Positions 7,578 to 16,119 of a DNA stretch of 64,000 nucleotides are shown one piece after another (the stretch's first letter is position 1; each line of letters opens with the position of its first letter). This DNA is from Palleronia sp. THAF1 (lineage in GTDB: Bacteria > Pseudomonadota > Alphaproteobacteria > Rhodobacterales > Rhodobacteraceae): the NCBI RefSeq assembly GCF_009363795.1, contig NZ_CP045420.1:3143001-3207000 (forward strand), given 5' to 3'. The position numbers and the translations under genes are program-made. The notes beneath the pieces are model-generated. The model made no database searches and was not told the origin of the DNA. It saw only the letters and a program-made list of their open reading frames with translations.

Positions 7578-9286
7578 GATTCTTGGGCGAACTCGCTGGG
7601 GTTGAAGGCGACTGTTACGATATATGCGTCGTCCTCATCCTCAATGCTCGTATCCGCATCCAGTTGCATCGCGAAGGCTGCCATCAGCTGCTGACCCAGC
7701 CCCGTGGACACCTGTGCTTCGTCGTTGACGTAAGGGCCGGTGGAATTGGCGACCCGCAACTCGACAGAGTTTTCGGCCAATTCGCGCAAAGTCAGCTCAA
7801 TCCATGGTGTGCCATTGGGCGGGCGGCCGACGTATTTCAACGCATTCGTCACCGTTTCCGTCACCAACAACGAGAGCGGCACAGCTTGATCGGGGTAGAG
7901 CGCCACGTCATCCACCCCGATGCTGATGGATACTCCCTGATCGGCGGCGTCCGAGTTTTTCACAGTTTGATCCACCAGCTCGCGGATCAGATGGGCCGAG
8001 TCCACACGGCTGAGCACGCTGGCCTGATAGAGATTGCGGTGGATCGTTGCCAAACCCAGCACACGGTCCTGCAGGCGACGCAGGATGAAGCGCGTTTCGG
8101 CCTCTGTTGCCTTGCGCAACTGCATGTTCATCATCGACGCGATTAGCTGCAGGTTGTTCTTTACCCGGTGGTGGACCTCTTTCAGCAGCACGTCTTTTTC
8201 ATGGATCGAGTTCTCCAGATCGGCCTCGTCGCGCACGATGCGTTCGGTCATCTGGTGGAATGCCTCGATCACCTCTCGCAGGTCCGAAGGCGTGTCAGAT
8301 CCGTAGCGCGGCGGCATGATGCGGCGATTGGCAGTAAAGGCGCGGATGCGCAGACGCAGGTAGCGGATGTGGCGAACCACCAGGCGGTGCACAGCGAAAT
8401 AAGCGACGCCGATCGACACCATCCACATGAGTAGCGGAAAAAGGATCGCGCTGGCTGCCGTCAGCCCGGCTGTGCGTACGGCGGACGGCGGCCAGACCGC
8501 CAGCGCGTAAAGCTCTCCGGGCAGCAGTGGCGCAATGGTGTAGAAGCGGTTCGCGCCCCCCTGAGAGGTATCGCGGAAGCTGATCGGCTCTTCACTTCCA
8601 AGTCCGATCATACGGCTTTCTGGCGGAAGCTCGTCGCTAAGGTTGTCTTCGCTCTCGGCAGTCCAAAGGATCTTGCCGTCTGCCGTGAAAGACGTGGCGA
8701 ACAGAGGATCCAGCTCTCCTTCCCGGCGATTGACTTCTAGTGTGTTTTGCGGAATCGACAGGGCAACATAGCCCGCGATTTCCCCGTCCACCCGGTAAGG
8801 TTCGGATACGACGACCACGCTGCGGCGCGAGATACCACCGGTCACGGCGTTCACGTGCGGGCGGGGATCATCGATGAATTCCTGATAGATGGTCGAGCCG
8901 CTCAGGTCGGTTCCGATGCCGTCTGAGCCACAGATGGCGATCCCCTCCATCGAGACAACGCCGGCGAAGGTGACGTTGGCCACTTCGTTCACAAAAGAGG
9001 CGGCGCGGGCCGAACATTCTTCGGGGTCGTCCAGAAGGCCGGGGAACGTGCGGGCCGCAATCTGTGCTGCCCCCCGAACGCGCAGGATACTTTCGCGTTC
9101 GACGGTTGCAGCGGTCAGCGTAGCCGCGACAAGCGCCGCTTCCGCGTTTCGGTCGGCCTCGTCGATGACGCGGTAGGTCTGGACCATCGCAATGATGCCG
9201 ATCGGCAGCAAGGCAAGCCCCAACAGGGCTGCCAAGCGGACATCCAATCGGTCGAGACCGTCAATTCCGCGCCCATCGCTAAGCAC
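7574..9286 (-). CDS. Membrane sensor histidine kinase, HWE/HisKA_2 type
   Basis: The 570-residue kinase has a membrane segment at residues 17-36, a periplasmic sensor of about 240 residues with a Cache-like feel, a second membrane segment at about 274-298 and a HAMP-like linker. A HisKA_2 box EVHHRVKNNLQ (phospho-acceptor His372 or His373) is followed by an HWE/HisKA_2-type ATPase domain. This kinase class feeds the PhyR-NepR-EcfG partner switch in alphaproteobacteria by phosphorylating PhyR. The gene begins three bases after the ecfG stop and overlaps the phospholipase gene by four bases. It is therefore the natural cognate kinase of PhyR at this locus; the signal sensed is unknown. Confidence 0.9.
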   Translation of the reverse strand: MLSDGRGIDGLDRLDVRLAALLGLALLPIGIIAMVQTYRVIDEADRNAEAALVAATLTAATVERESILRVRGAAQIAARTFPGLLDDPEECSARAASFVNEVANVTFAGVVSMEGIAICGSDGIGTDLSGSTIYQEFIDDPRPHVNAVTGGISRRSVVVVSEPYRVDGEIAGYVALSIPQNTLEVNRREGELDPLFATSFTADGKILWTAESEDNLSDELPPESRMIGLGSEEPISFRDTSQGGANRFYTIAPLLPGELYALAVWPPSAVRTAGLTAASAILFPLLMWMVSIGVAYFAVHRLVVRHIRYLRLRIRAFTANRRIMPPRYGSDTPSDLREVIEAFHQMTERIVRDEADLENSIHEKDVLLKEVHHRVKNNLQLIASMMNMQLRKATEAETRFILRRLQDRVLGLATIHRNLYQASVLSRVDSAHLIRELVDQTVKNSDAADQGVSISIGVDDVALYPDQAVPLSLLVTETVTNALKYVGRPPNGTPWIELTLRELAENSVELRVANSTGPYVNDEAQVSTGLGQQLMAAFAMQLDADTSIEDEDDAYIVTVAFNPSEFAQES

Positions 9287-9289
9287 AAG

Positions 9290-9856
9290 CTACCCCTGTC
9301 GCGAGTGGTTCGTCGACATTGCCGACGCGTTCGTCGTATCTGAGATAACCGGATCTTCGTCAGGATCGAGTTCCATCAGCTCTGCAAGACGCCTGCGCCC
9401 GCGATTTGCGCGGCTTTTGATGGTGCCCACGGCGACGCCACACATCTGCGCGGCCTCCTCGTAGGCAAAGCCCTCGGCCCCGACCAGCGTCAGGGCTTCG
9501 CGTTGCTCATCGGGCAATTGCAGGAAGGCCTTGCGGAAATCGGTCATCGCCAGACGGCCATCGTGGGCTGGACGCTCAGACAAGGATGCCGCCATGACGC
9601 CGTCCACATCCGCGACTTCGCGCTTGGCCTTGCGGCGGATCGAGTAGAACGCGTTGCGCTGGATCGTGAAAAGCCACGCCCGCAGGTTCGTACCAGGCTG
9701 GAACTTGTCCATGTTTTTCCACGCCTTTTCGATGGTGTCCTGCACCAGATCGTCGGCAGCGGCAGAGTTGCGCGTCAATGACATGGCGAACGCGCGCAGG
9801 GCACCAAGGTGTTCGACCAATTCATCGCGCGGGTCGCGCACGGTGTCTTCAGTCAT
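9290..9856 (-). CDS. ecfG: EcfG-family general stress sigma factor
   Basis: An extracytoplasmic-function sigma factor of 188 residues. Sigma region 2 is at about residues 18-85 (DDLVQDTIEKAWKN and LRAWLFTIQRNAF), followed by a linker and region 4 at about 110-165 (LPDEQREALTLVGAEGFAYEEAAQMCGVAVGTIKSR). The linkage to nepR and phyR and the region 4 sequence place it in the EcfG (ECF15) group, which directs RNA polymerase to GGAAC-N16/17-cGTT promoters. Its start overlaps the end of nepR by eight bases, which couples sigma and anti-sigma production. A palindromic EcfG-type promoter lies upstream of nepR, so positive autoregulation is likely. Confidence 0.93.
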   Translation of the reverse strand: MTEDTVRDPRDELVEHLGALRAFAMSLTRNSAAADDLVQDTIEKAWKNMDKFQPGTNLRAWLFTIQRNAFYSIRRKAKREVADVDGVMAASLSERPAHDGRLAMTDFRKAFLQLPDEQREALTLVGAEGFAYEEAAQMCGVAVGTIKSRANRGRRRLAELMELDPDEDPVISDTTNASAMSTNHSRQG

Positions 9857-10016
9857 CGGAACCGGTCCCGGCTTCGCCTTTATCTTGCTCTTTCAGCTTT
9901 TGTAGCAAGGACTTGAAGCGGTCGGGTATGTCGTCGTCCTGCTGGTCCATGTAAACGCGACGCAGATTCTCGTCGATTTGGCGCATTACGCTCGACGTCT
10001 TCTTTTCGTCGGTCAT
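9849..10016 (-). CDS. nepR: NepR anti-sigma factor
   Basis: A 55-residue protein that starts MTDEKKTSSVMRQIDENL and continues RRVYMDQQDDDIPDRFKSLL, the characteristic NepR core (an IxxxLRxxY helix followed by PDRFxxLLxxL). NepR holds EcfG inactive until phosphorylated PhyR titrates it away. The gene overlaps the ecfG start by eight bases (ATGACTGA) and is the first gene of the long minus-strand operon. The promoter palindrome at 10061-10091 leaves a leader of about 45 bases. Identification rests on the core motif and on its position between phyR and ecfG. Confidence 0.93.
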   Translation of the reverse strand: MTDEKKTSSVMRQIDENLRRVYMDQQDDDIPDRFKSLLQKLKEQDKGEAGTGSDD

Positions 10017-10060
10017 CAGATAGGGCCACTCGATTATTTCAGGAACTTGGGCGCGGGTCG

Positions 10061-10091
10061 GGAACTAACCCGCGACCGGCGGGTTGGTTCC
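10061..10091. promoter_or_regulatory. Palindromic divergent EcfG-type promoter of phyR and nepR-ecfG
   Basis: One 31-base near-perfect inverted repeat carries two face-to-face promoters. Plus strand: GGAAC at 10061-10065, 17 bases, GTT at 10083-10085, serving phyR (ATG at 10123). Minus strand: GGAAC at 10091-10087, 17 bases, GTT at 10069-10067, serving nepR (ATG at 10016). Both are perfect matches to GGAAC-N17-GTT and share the centre 10076. The -35 of each lies just beyond the -10 of the other, so only one polymerase can bind at a time. Confidence 0.85.
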
Positions 10092-10122
10092 AAAGAATTT
10101 AAGATCAGGGACAACATCATCC

Positions 10123-10944
10123 ATGCCATCTCGAACGGAACAGATCGACCTGTCGGACATCATCGGGGATGAGCTTCCCTACCTGCGCCGCTATGCGCGC
10201 GCCTTGACCGGATCCCAGCGCACCGGTGACAACTACGCCGCAGCCACGCTCGAGGCGATCCTGCAAGAACCCGCGATTTTCGAACGCTCGATGGCGCCGA
10301 AAACGGCGCTCTTCCGGGCGTTCCACATGATCTGGTCCACCGCCGGTGCGCCCACTGCCGATACTGAAGATCCCACCAGCCGCATGGAAAGCCGGGCGCT
10401 GGATCATATGGCGGGCCTGACCAACAATACGCGCGAGGCGCTGCTTCTGTCGACGATCGAAGGCTTCAGTTTCGAACACGTCGGTCAGATCATGCAGGTC
10501 GACACGGACGAAGCCGAATCCCTGACCAATATCGCCATCGCCGAGATGGAAAAGAGCATGTCCGGCAAGGTCATGATCATTGAAGATGAGGCCATCATCG
10601 CGATGGATATCCACTCCATCGTGTCCGAGATGGGCCACAACATCACCGGCATCGCCCGGACCCGCGACGCCGCCGTGACGCTGGCGTCCAAGGATCGGCC
10701 CGACCTGATTCTTGCGGACATTCAACTGGCGGATAACTCGTCCGGCATCGACGCGGTGAACGACATTCTCGAGCAGTTCGGAAACCTGCCCGTTATCTTC
10801 ATCACCGCCTTCCCGGAACGCCTGTTGACTGGCGACAAGCCAGAACCCGCGTTCCTGATCGCCAAGCCCTACTCGGTCGAGCAAGTTCGCTCTGCCGTCA
10901 GCCAGGCGATGTTCTTCTCATCGACAGAGACGCTGAAGGCCTGA
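10123..10944 (+). CDS. phyR: PhyR response regulator, anti-anti-sigma factor
   Basis: A 273-residue protein. An N-terminal sigma-like domain (about residues 10-140) mimics EcfG to bind NepR. The C-terminal receiver (about 147-265) has the acidic pocket IIEDEA, the phospho-acceptor Asp199 in DLILADIQ, Thr228 in IFITAF and Lys248 in AKPY. Phosphorylation opens the protein so that the sigma-like domain captures NepR and frees EcfG. The chosen start (MPSRTEQIDL) lies 38 bases downstream of the GTT -10 element; an upstream in-frame start at 10084 falls inside that promoter. A bidirectional terminator follows. Confidence 0.94.
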   Translation: MPSRTEQIDLSDIIGDELPYLRRYARALTGSQRTGDNYAAATLEAILQEPAIFERSMAPKTALFRAFHMIWSTAGAPTADTEDPTSRMESRALDHMAGLTNNTREALLLSTIEGFSFEHVGQIMQVDTDEAESLTNIAIAEMEKSMSGKVMIIEDEAIIAMDIHSIVSEMGHNITGIARTRDAAVTLASKDRPDLILADIQLADNSSGIDAVNDILEQFGNLPVIFITAFPERLLTGDKPEPAFLIAKPYSVEQVRSAVSQAMFFSSTETLKA

Positions 10945-10966
10945 ACGCTTTCTATTGCGAGTCAAA

Positions 10967-11001
10967 ATGAAAAAGGCGGCCCAATAGGCCGCCTTTTTCA
11001 T
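10967..11001. terminator. Bidirectional rho-independent terminator
   Basis: A 35-base palindrome with AAAAAGGCGGCC and GGCCGCCTTTTT arms separated by five bases. It has A/T runs on both sides and so works in both directions. It lies between convergent phyR and the DUF1328 gene. Confidence 0.88.
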
Positions 11002-11021
11002 GTCTTGTAACTAGGATCGGT

Positions 11022-11231
11022 CTATTCGGACTGGCGCTGCGTATCGTCCGAATTCTCGCGCGCCGCCTTGATGGCTACGAGAACCAGAGAGACGCCGAGA
11101 AAGACGAAAAACAATACTTGTGCGAGGCCAGCCGCAACGGTCGCGTCGCCGCCGAAACCAAATAGACCTGCGGTCAGCGCGACCGCGAAAGAAATAAACG
11201 ACCAGTAGAGCATCGGATCGATCCTGTTCAT
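11022..11231 (-). CDS. DUF1328/UPF0391 small membrane protein
   Basis: A 69-residue protein that starts MNRIDPMLYW with two predicted membrane helices (LYWSFISFAVALTAGLFGFG and AQVLFFVFLGVSLVLVAIKA). The turn LFGFGGDATVAAGLAQVLFFVFL is the conserved core of the DUF1328/UPF0391 family; function unknown. A GGAAC-N18-TT promoter motif sits 23 bases upstream, and this family is frequently stress-inducible in alphaproteobacteria. Convergent with phyR across a shared terminator. A longer in-frame start at 11315 lies upstream of the promoter and was rejected. Confidence 0.82.
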   Translation of the reverse strand: MNRIDPMLYWSFISFAVALTAGLFGFGGDATVAAGLAQVLFFVFLGVSLVLVAIKAARENSDDTQRQSE

Positions 11232-11253
11232 TGGGCCCCCCTGTTGAGAACCC

Positions 11254-11278
11254 AAGAAGACTCCGGCGCGGTTGTTCC
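11254..11278 (-). promoter_or_regulatory. Candidate EcfG-type promoter for the DUF1328 gene
   Basis: On the minus strand GGAAC (11278-11274) is followed by 18 bases and TT (11255-11254). It has the same GGAAC-N18-TT geometry as the phyR and nepR sites but a CTT instead of GTT. It ends 23 bases before the start codon. Confidence 0.42.
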
Positions 11279-11330
11279 GGTCGAGTGTAAAAAAACTTAG
11301 CAAACTGCGACGCAATGTGTCGCAGCTGCA

Positions 11331-14300
11331 TCAGTAGTCACGCTCGAAGAAGATCCCCAAGGTCGTCTCTCCGGTATTGTTGGCACCGCCGCGCACCGTC
11401 AGGCTGTCCGTCACATCAAGGTTCAGGTTGATCTCGGCTTCTCCGGCGGCATTCACCGTCACGTCGGAATAGACGTTTTCGCTTATATATTTGCCTGCCC
11501 GGACGCCGACATTGCCGTCTTCATCCGTGGTCACATCCAGATCGTCGAAGCCCGTTCTCTGACGCAAGCGCGCAATCACTCCATCGCCGCCACGTCCCGC
11601 AAGCGTGGCCACGGCAGACGCAAGCTGAGCCGCCTGGAGCGGAGAGATCTCTTCGATCGACCGGCCGAACAGCAGGCGCGACAGCACCTCGTCTTCCGGC
11701 AGTTCCGGCTCGGACGCGAAAGTAATCTCTGGTTCTGTTGCCTCACCCTCAACGATCACAAAGACGGTGACATCGCCCGTGTCCGTGCGGGCAACAAGAC
11801 GAATGCGCGGATCGAAGTCACCCTGCAGGAAGACAGAGCCTTCCGTCAGCGTGATCCGCTGGCCCAGCAGGTCCAGCCGCCCGCGGATCAGGTCGAACTG
11901 GCCCGACGGGATGACGTTCGCGGTGGTCCCGCCCAGACGCAACTGACCGCCCAACTCTGCATCAAGGCCCCGGCCGCGGATGAAGATTCGGTTTTCGGCC
12001 ACGATCAGCAGGTCGAGTGGGAAGGCGACGCCGCCGCCGCCGCCCGCGCCATCGCCGGGCTCTTCGATCAGATCGGCCTTTTCGCGGGTGCGGCGCACAT
12101 CGGCAGGCTCGTTCACGTGGACAAGCCCATCGGGGATTGGCCCGGTCACGCCCAGTCCGGTGGACGGAATGCGCACTTCGGTTTCGCCGACCATGATCGT
12201 GCCGCCGATGGTGGCACCGCCCGTCAGCGGCCCGGTGACCGTGACGCGCCCGTTCAGTGACGTGCGATACAAGCGCGGGTCTTCGAACACGACCTGCACA
12301 AGTTCGATCCCGAGTTCGGCATTGTAGCCGGCATTCAGCGAGATCGGCCCCGCCACGCGAATCTGCCCGCCTTCCTGCTTGTTCGCCGTCAGGTTCAGTT
12401 GCACTTGCCCACCGGATAGCTGGGCGGTGCCGTTGATGTCTTGCAGCACTGCAGGAAGCGACGGGTCGATGAAGCGGCCGCCCGCGACCGTCACGGTGCC
12501 CGTGGCCGACGATGGGGCGAGGGGGCCGTTCAGGCGAATGTCGAAGCGCGCATCGCCCTCCAACGCGCGGTTGCCAAGGAACGGGTTGGCCACGCGCAGC
12601 GGCGCGTTGCCCGTCAGGCCCAGATTGGCGCGGTCGAAGCTTTCAGCGACGGTGCCGTTGACGCTGGCGGTGATGCCCTGCGGCCCGGTCAGGTCCACGT
12701 CCAGAACGATGTTCGACCCCTGCTGTCCGGCGCGGCCCCGTGCGGTGACGGGGCCGTCAAAATTGGGAACGAATTGCCCAAGGTTTGCGAGCCGCGCGTC
12801 GAAGGTCAGGTTGCTGGCCCCACCGAAGATCGAGCCGTTGGCGGTGGCATCCAGTCCGGGTGTATCCAGCGCGAAGGTCTGCACCCGGATTGGCGCGTTT
12901 GCCCCGTCACGGGACGCCTGCGCGTTCAGAACCGTGGCCCCACCCGCGAGCAGCTGATCGACCTGTGCGATACCCACACGCAGGCCCTGGCCGCGGGCGT
13001 TGGCCGTCAGATCGAAGCGGCTGGCATCGATGGCGGAACGCCCCTGCGCCTGCATCGACACAGAGCCAGAGAGCGAGCGGTTCGCCAATCGATTGAACCG
13101 CGACAGATCGGCAGCGCGCAGATCGACTTCACCGTCGAAAACCGGTGTCATGTCGATGTCGGAGACCTCTCCGAGCAGATCGAGCACCACGCCCGCCCCA
13201 TCTGCATCGACCGATATCTGCCACGTCTCTCCAGTCTGTTCCGCGAAGGCCATGACGGTGCCCTGGCCTGACATTTCGGGCACGATAGCGCCCAACTCGG
13301 AGAACACGATGTTCAATTGCCCGGCGTTGTCGTCGCCGCCGTATTGCCCTTCACCAGCCACCCGAACCTGCGGGTTCGACAGCTGAATCGTCGGCGCTTC
13401 GATACGGTCGCCCTCTTTGCTGGCGACGATGTTCAACGTGGTCACGCCGTCCATCAGGCGGTTCACCTCGGCTTGGCCAACTTCCAGATCCTCTGTGCGA
13501 CCCTCGATGGTGGCCTCTGCGCTGGACAGATCGAAGCGCGCGCCGCCGTCCACGGAAAGATCCACCGATCCGCCCAGTTCGCGGTTTGCGATGGCGGAAA
13601 AGACCGACAGTTCGTCCACGGTGATTTGCGCTGTGCCGCTGGCAAGGGGGGCCACGTCATCCATCCCGAGGTCGGTTACGATGACGTCAGCGATCACCCG
13701 CGCGCCCGCGCCGGTGCCGTCCAGATCGACGGTCCAGCCGTCCTGATCTTCCTGCGCGTCCAGAACGATCGTCGCAGGGCCGGTCATGTCGGGCACGATG
13801 TCCGACAGGTCGGGCATTTCGATCCGCACATCGACGTTGCTTTGCTGCGATGCGATGAAGGCCTCTCCGCTCACGCTGACTTGCGGGTTCTGTAGCGTCA
13901 GTTCGGGCACGGTGATCTGCGGACCGTTGCGCTGGACTTGCGCGGCGATGGTCGTTTGACCGGCCAGCAGGCGATCCGCTTCGGGTTGATCGATCTGCAC
14001 ATCCGCGATCAGGCCATCCAGCGTTACGTCGACTTGGCGCAGGTTCAGACGCGTCTGGCCGCGCGTGTCCAGATCGACAGAGCCGCCCAGTTCGCGCCCT
14101 GCGAAGACACTGAAGTTCGACAGATCGGCGGCTTCGACCGCCAATTCGAACAGCGCGAGCGGGCTTTCTGCGTCGAGTTCCCGGATCGTAGCGTTTCCCG
14201 CGATCTGCGCATCGGCACCATCGGCGTCCAGAACGATGCGCCATTCGTCTTCCGGGCGCTGCGCGGTCAGATTGAGCGTGGCAGGCCCGTTCAGGTCGGG

Positions 14301-16118
14301 GTCGATCCGGCCCAGATCGTCCAACCGCGCGGCGATCTCTGCCGTACCACCGTCAGAGGTCAGATCAGCGCTGCCATTCACGGCCAGCGCTTCGTTGTTC
14401 AGAAGCAGACGCTCGACTCGCAGGCCGGTCTCGTCGCGCATGGCGTCCAGCGTTAGCGCCGTTGCGCCGACCAGAAGCGGATCGACCAGGTCGTTGCCGA
14501 TGGCCAGATCCTGCGCGCGACCTTCCAGCGATACGTCGAACGCGCCCGAAAGCGCCTGCGCCTCCAGCGACAGATCGACCGAAGCGCCGCCAGCCAACGG
14601 CGTGCCGGCGAGCGCGGCAAAGATCGACAGATCATCGGCGTCGAGTTGTGCCGTCAGCGACAGGGGCACGTTCTCGCCATCGGGATCGACCTGACCCTGG
14701 CCATTCAAGGTGAAGGCGTCGCCATTGATGCGCAGCGTTTGCAATTGGATCGGCTGGTTCGCATCGTAGCCGATCTCGATCCGGCCAGTGATTTCGTCGC
14801 CGACCGCCTGTCCGATACCACCGTCGTCAAAGGCCAGCCCGGCGGCGATCAGGTCGAAACCTGCCGTTATACTTAGATCGTCACCCGCGCCCGCGATGAC
14901 ACCGCCACCGTCTAGCGCGATGCGTTCGGCTTCCAGCCCCGTCTGATCGAAGCCCTCCAGCACGATTTCGGCGTCCCATTCTTCGCTGACACTGGCGTCG
15001 AAACCGATGTCCAGCCCGACTCGCGACACGCGCACCTCACCACCCACCGGCAGCAGGACGGGGCCGCTTTCGTTTGCGATCTGGCCGGTCACATCGATCA
15101 GATCGGGCACGCCATCGGCCCCAACGCTGACCTCGCCTTGAAGGGTGATGGAGTCCGCTGCCAGCTCGAACTGATTCAGCGTAAAGCCGCCCTCGGCCCC
15201 TTGCGCGCCAGAGGCTTGAAGCGACACGTCCGGTCCGAAGAACGGACGGTAGTTGGGGGCGAACAGGGCGGTTACGTCACCGCCCAGATCGACGGCGAAA
15301 CCCTGGGCGCCATTGTCGGTCTCGCGCAAGGATACAGTACCTTGCAGACGCGGCTCGCCGTCGGTGTTCAGGTCGATGGTGGCGTCAAAGTCCGACAGCG
15401 GGCCTTCGCCCTGGATGCTTGCTTCGACCGAAGGGCGGCCGGGCAGGTTCGCAAGGCTTGCAACGATACCATCCGGACCTTCTTCGACCGTGACGTCGAT
15501 GGCCAATTCACGACCGTCGTTGTCGTAGCTGCCCGCGATGCGGAAGATGCCCGTCTCGTCGTCGATCCGCTCGGCGGTGATGTCCACCTCGCCCGATCCG
15601 CCAGAAAGAGAGGCAGAGCCTTCCAGCGTCATCACCGTTTCTTCGCCGATGACCGGCTGGCCCAGCTCGACCCGTTCGATCGCCAAACGACCCAGTTCAA
15701 TCGACACTGGCAGCTCGGGCAACTGAAACGGCTGCGCCTCCGGCGACGGGACATCCACCCGTTCTTCGCCCTGCGGCAGACGGGGCAGGATCACTTCGGC
15801 CGCAGTCAGTTCCTCGACTGATAGACGACCGCGCAGCAGCGCGGCGCGGTTCCAGTCCAAGACCGCGTCGTTGACGGTCAGCCAAACGCCTTCTTCGTCG
15901 GAAATCTGGATCGACGCGACCGTTGCGCGGCTGGACAAAGCGCCCTCGAACCCGCTGACGCGCACTTGGAAACCGTCGGACGACAGGCGATCCTCGATCA
16001 GGTTCTCAAGAAAGCCGCCGCCGTCCTCGTCGGGATCGGGTTCTTCCTGCGCCATGACGGGCATGGCACCGATGACGCAGGTCAAAAGACCCAGACGAAG
16101 ATACGACCTAAAACCCAT
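11331..16118 (-). CDS. tamB: TamB, translocation and assembly module subunit
   Basis: This 1595-residue AsmA-like envelope protein should span the periplasm as a long beta-taco groove and work with TamA in outer-membrane protein insertion and/or phospholipid transport. It begins with a signal-like segment (MGFRSYLRLGLLTCVIGAM, then PVMAQ). The C-terminal DUF490/TamB domain (last 350 or so residues) ends in ETTLGIFFERDY. The middle contains four copies of a unit about 170 residues long, marked by D/E-LS-x-F near residues 494, 663, 834 and 1003 followed by LxGxVDL. It starts one base after tamA stops, so the two are one operon. Length is in the upper normal range. Confidence 0.93.
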   Translation of the reverse strand: MGFRSYLRLGLLTCVIGAMPVMAQEEPDPDEDGGGFLENLIEDRLSSDGFQVRVSGFEGALSSRATVASIQISDEEGVWLTVNDAVLDWNRAALLRGRLSVEELTAAEVILPRLPQGEERVDVPSPEAQPFQLPELPVSIELGRLAIERVELGQPVIGEETVMTLEGSASLSGGSGEVDITAERIDDETGIFRIAGSYDNDGRELAIDVTVEEGPDGIVASLANLPGRPSVEASIQGEGPLSDFDATIDLNTDGEPRLQGTVSLRETDNGAQGFAVDLGGDVTALFAPNYRPFFGPDVSLQASGAQGAEGGFTLNQFELAADSITLQGEVSVGADGVPDLIDVTGQIANESGPVLLPVGGEVRVSRVGLDIGFDASVSEEWDAEIVLEGFDQTGLEAERIALDGGGVIAGAGDDLSITAGFDLIAAGLAFDDGGIGQAVGDEITGRIEIGYDANQPIQLQTLRINGDAFTLNGQGQVDPDGENVPLSLTAQLDADDLSIFAALAGTPLAGGASVDLSLEAQALSGAFDVSLEGRAQDLAIGNDLVDPLLVGATALTLDAMRDETGLRVERLLLNNEALAVNGSADLTSDGGTAEIAARLDDLGRIDPDLNGPATLNLTAQRPEDEWRIVLDADGADAQIAGNATIRELDAESPLALFELAVEAADLSNFSVFAGRELGGSVDLDTRGQTRLNLRQVDVTLDGLIADVQIDQPEADRLLAGQTTIAAQVQRNGPQITVPELTLQNPQVSVSGEAFIASQQSNVDVRIEMPDLSDIVPDMTGPATIVLDAQEDQDGWTVDLDGTGAGARVIADVIVTDLGMDDVAPLASGTAQITVDELSVFSAIANRELGGSVDLSVDGGARFDLSSAEATIEGRTEDLEVGQAEVNRLMDGVTTLNIVASKEGDRIEAPTIQLSNPQVRVAGEGQYGGDDNAGQLNIVFSELGAIVPEMSGQGTVMAFAEQTGETWQISVDADGAGVVLDLLGEVSDIDMTPVFDGEVDLRAADLSRFNRLANRSLSGSVSMQAQGRSAIDASRFDLTANARGQGLRVGIAQVDQLLAGGATVLNAQASRDGANAPIRVQTFALDTPGLDATANGSIFGGASNLTFDARLANLGQFVPNFDGPVTARGRAGQQGSNIVLDVDLTGPQGITASVNGTVAESFDRANLGLTGNAPLRVANPFLGNRALEGDARFDIRLNGPLAPSSATGTVTVAGGRFIDPSLPAVLQDINGTAQLSGGQVQLNLTANKQEGGQIRVAGPISLNAGYNAELGIELVQVVFEDPRLYRTSLNGRVTVTGPLTGGATIGGTIMVGETEVRIPSTGLGVTGPIPDGLVHVNEPADVRRTREKADLIEEPGDGAGGGGGVAFPLDLLIVAENRIFIRGRGLDAELGGQLRLGGTTANVIPSGQFDLIRGRLDLLGQRITLTEGSVFLQGDFDPRIRLVARTDTGDVTVFVIVEGEATEPEITFASEPELPEDEVLSRLLFGRSIEEISPLQAAQLASAVATLAGRGGDGVIARLRQRTGFDDLDVTTDEDGNVGVRAGKYISENVYSDVTVNAAGEAEINLNLDVTDSLTVRGGANNTGETTLGIFFERDY

Positions 16119-16119
16119 G

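Noticed and set aside
10042-10066. An additional GGAAC at 10042 as a third promoter in the phyR/nepR region
   Set aside because: No GTT or TT lies at the right distance. The palindrome at 10061-10091 explains both genes.
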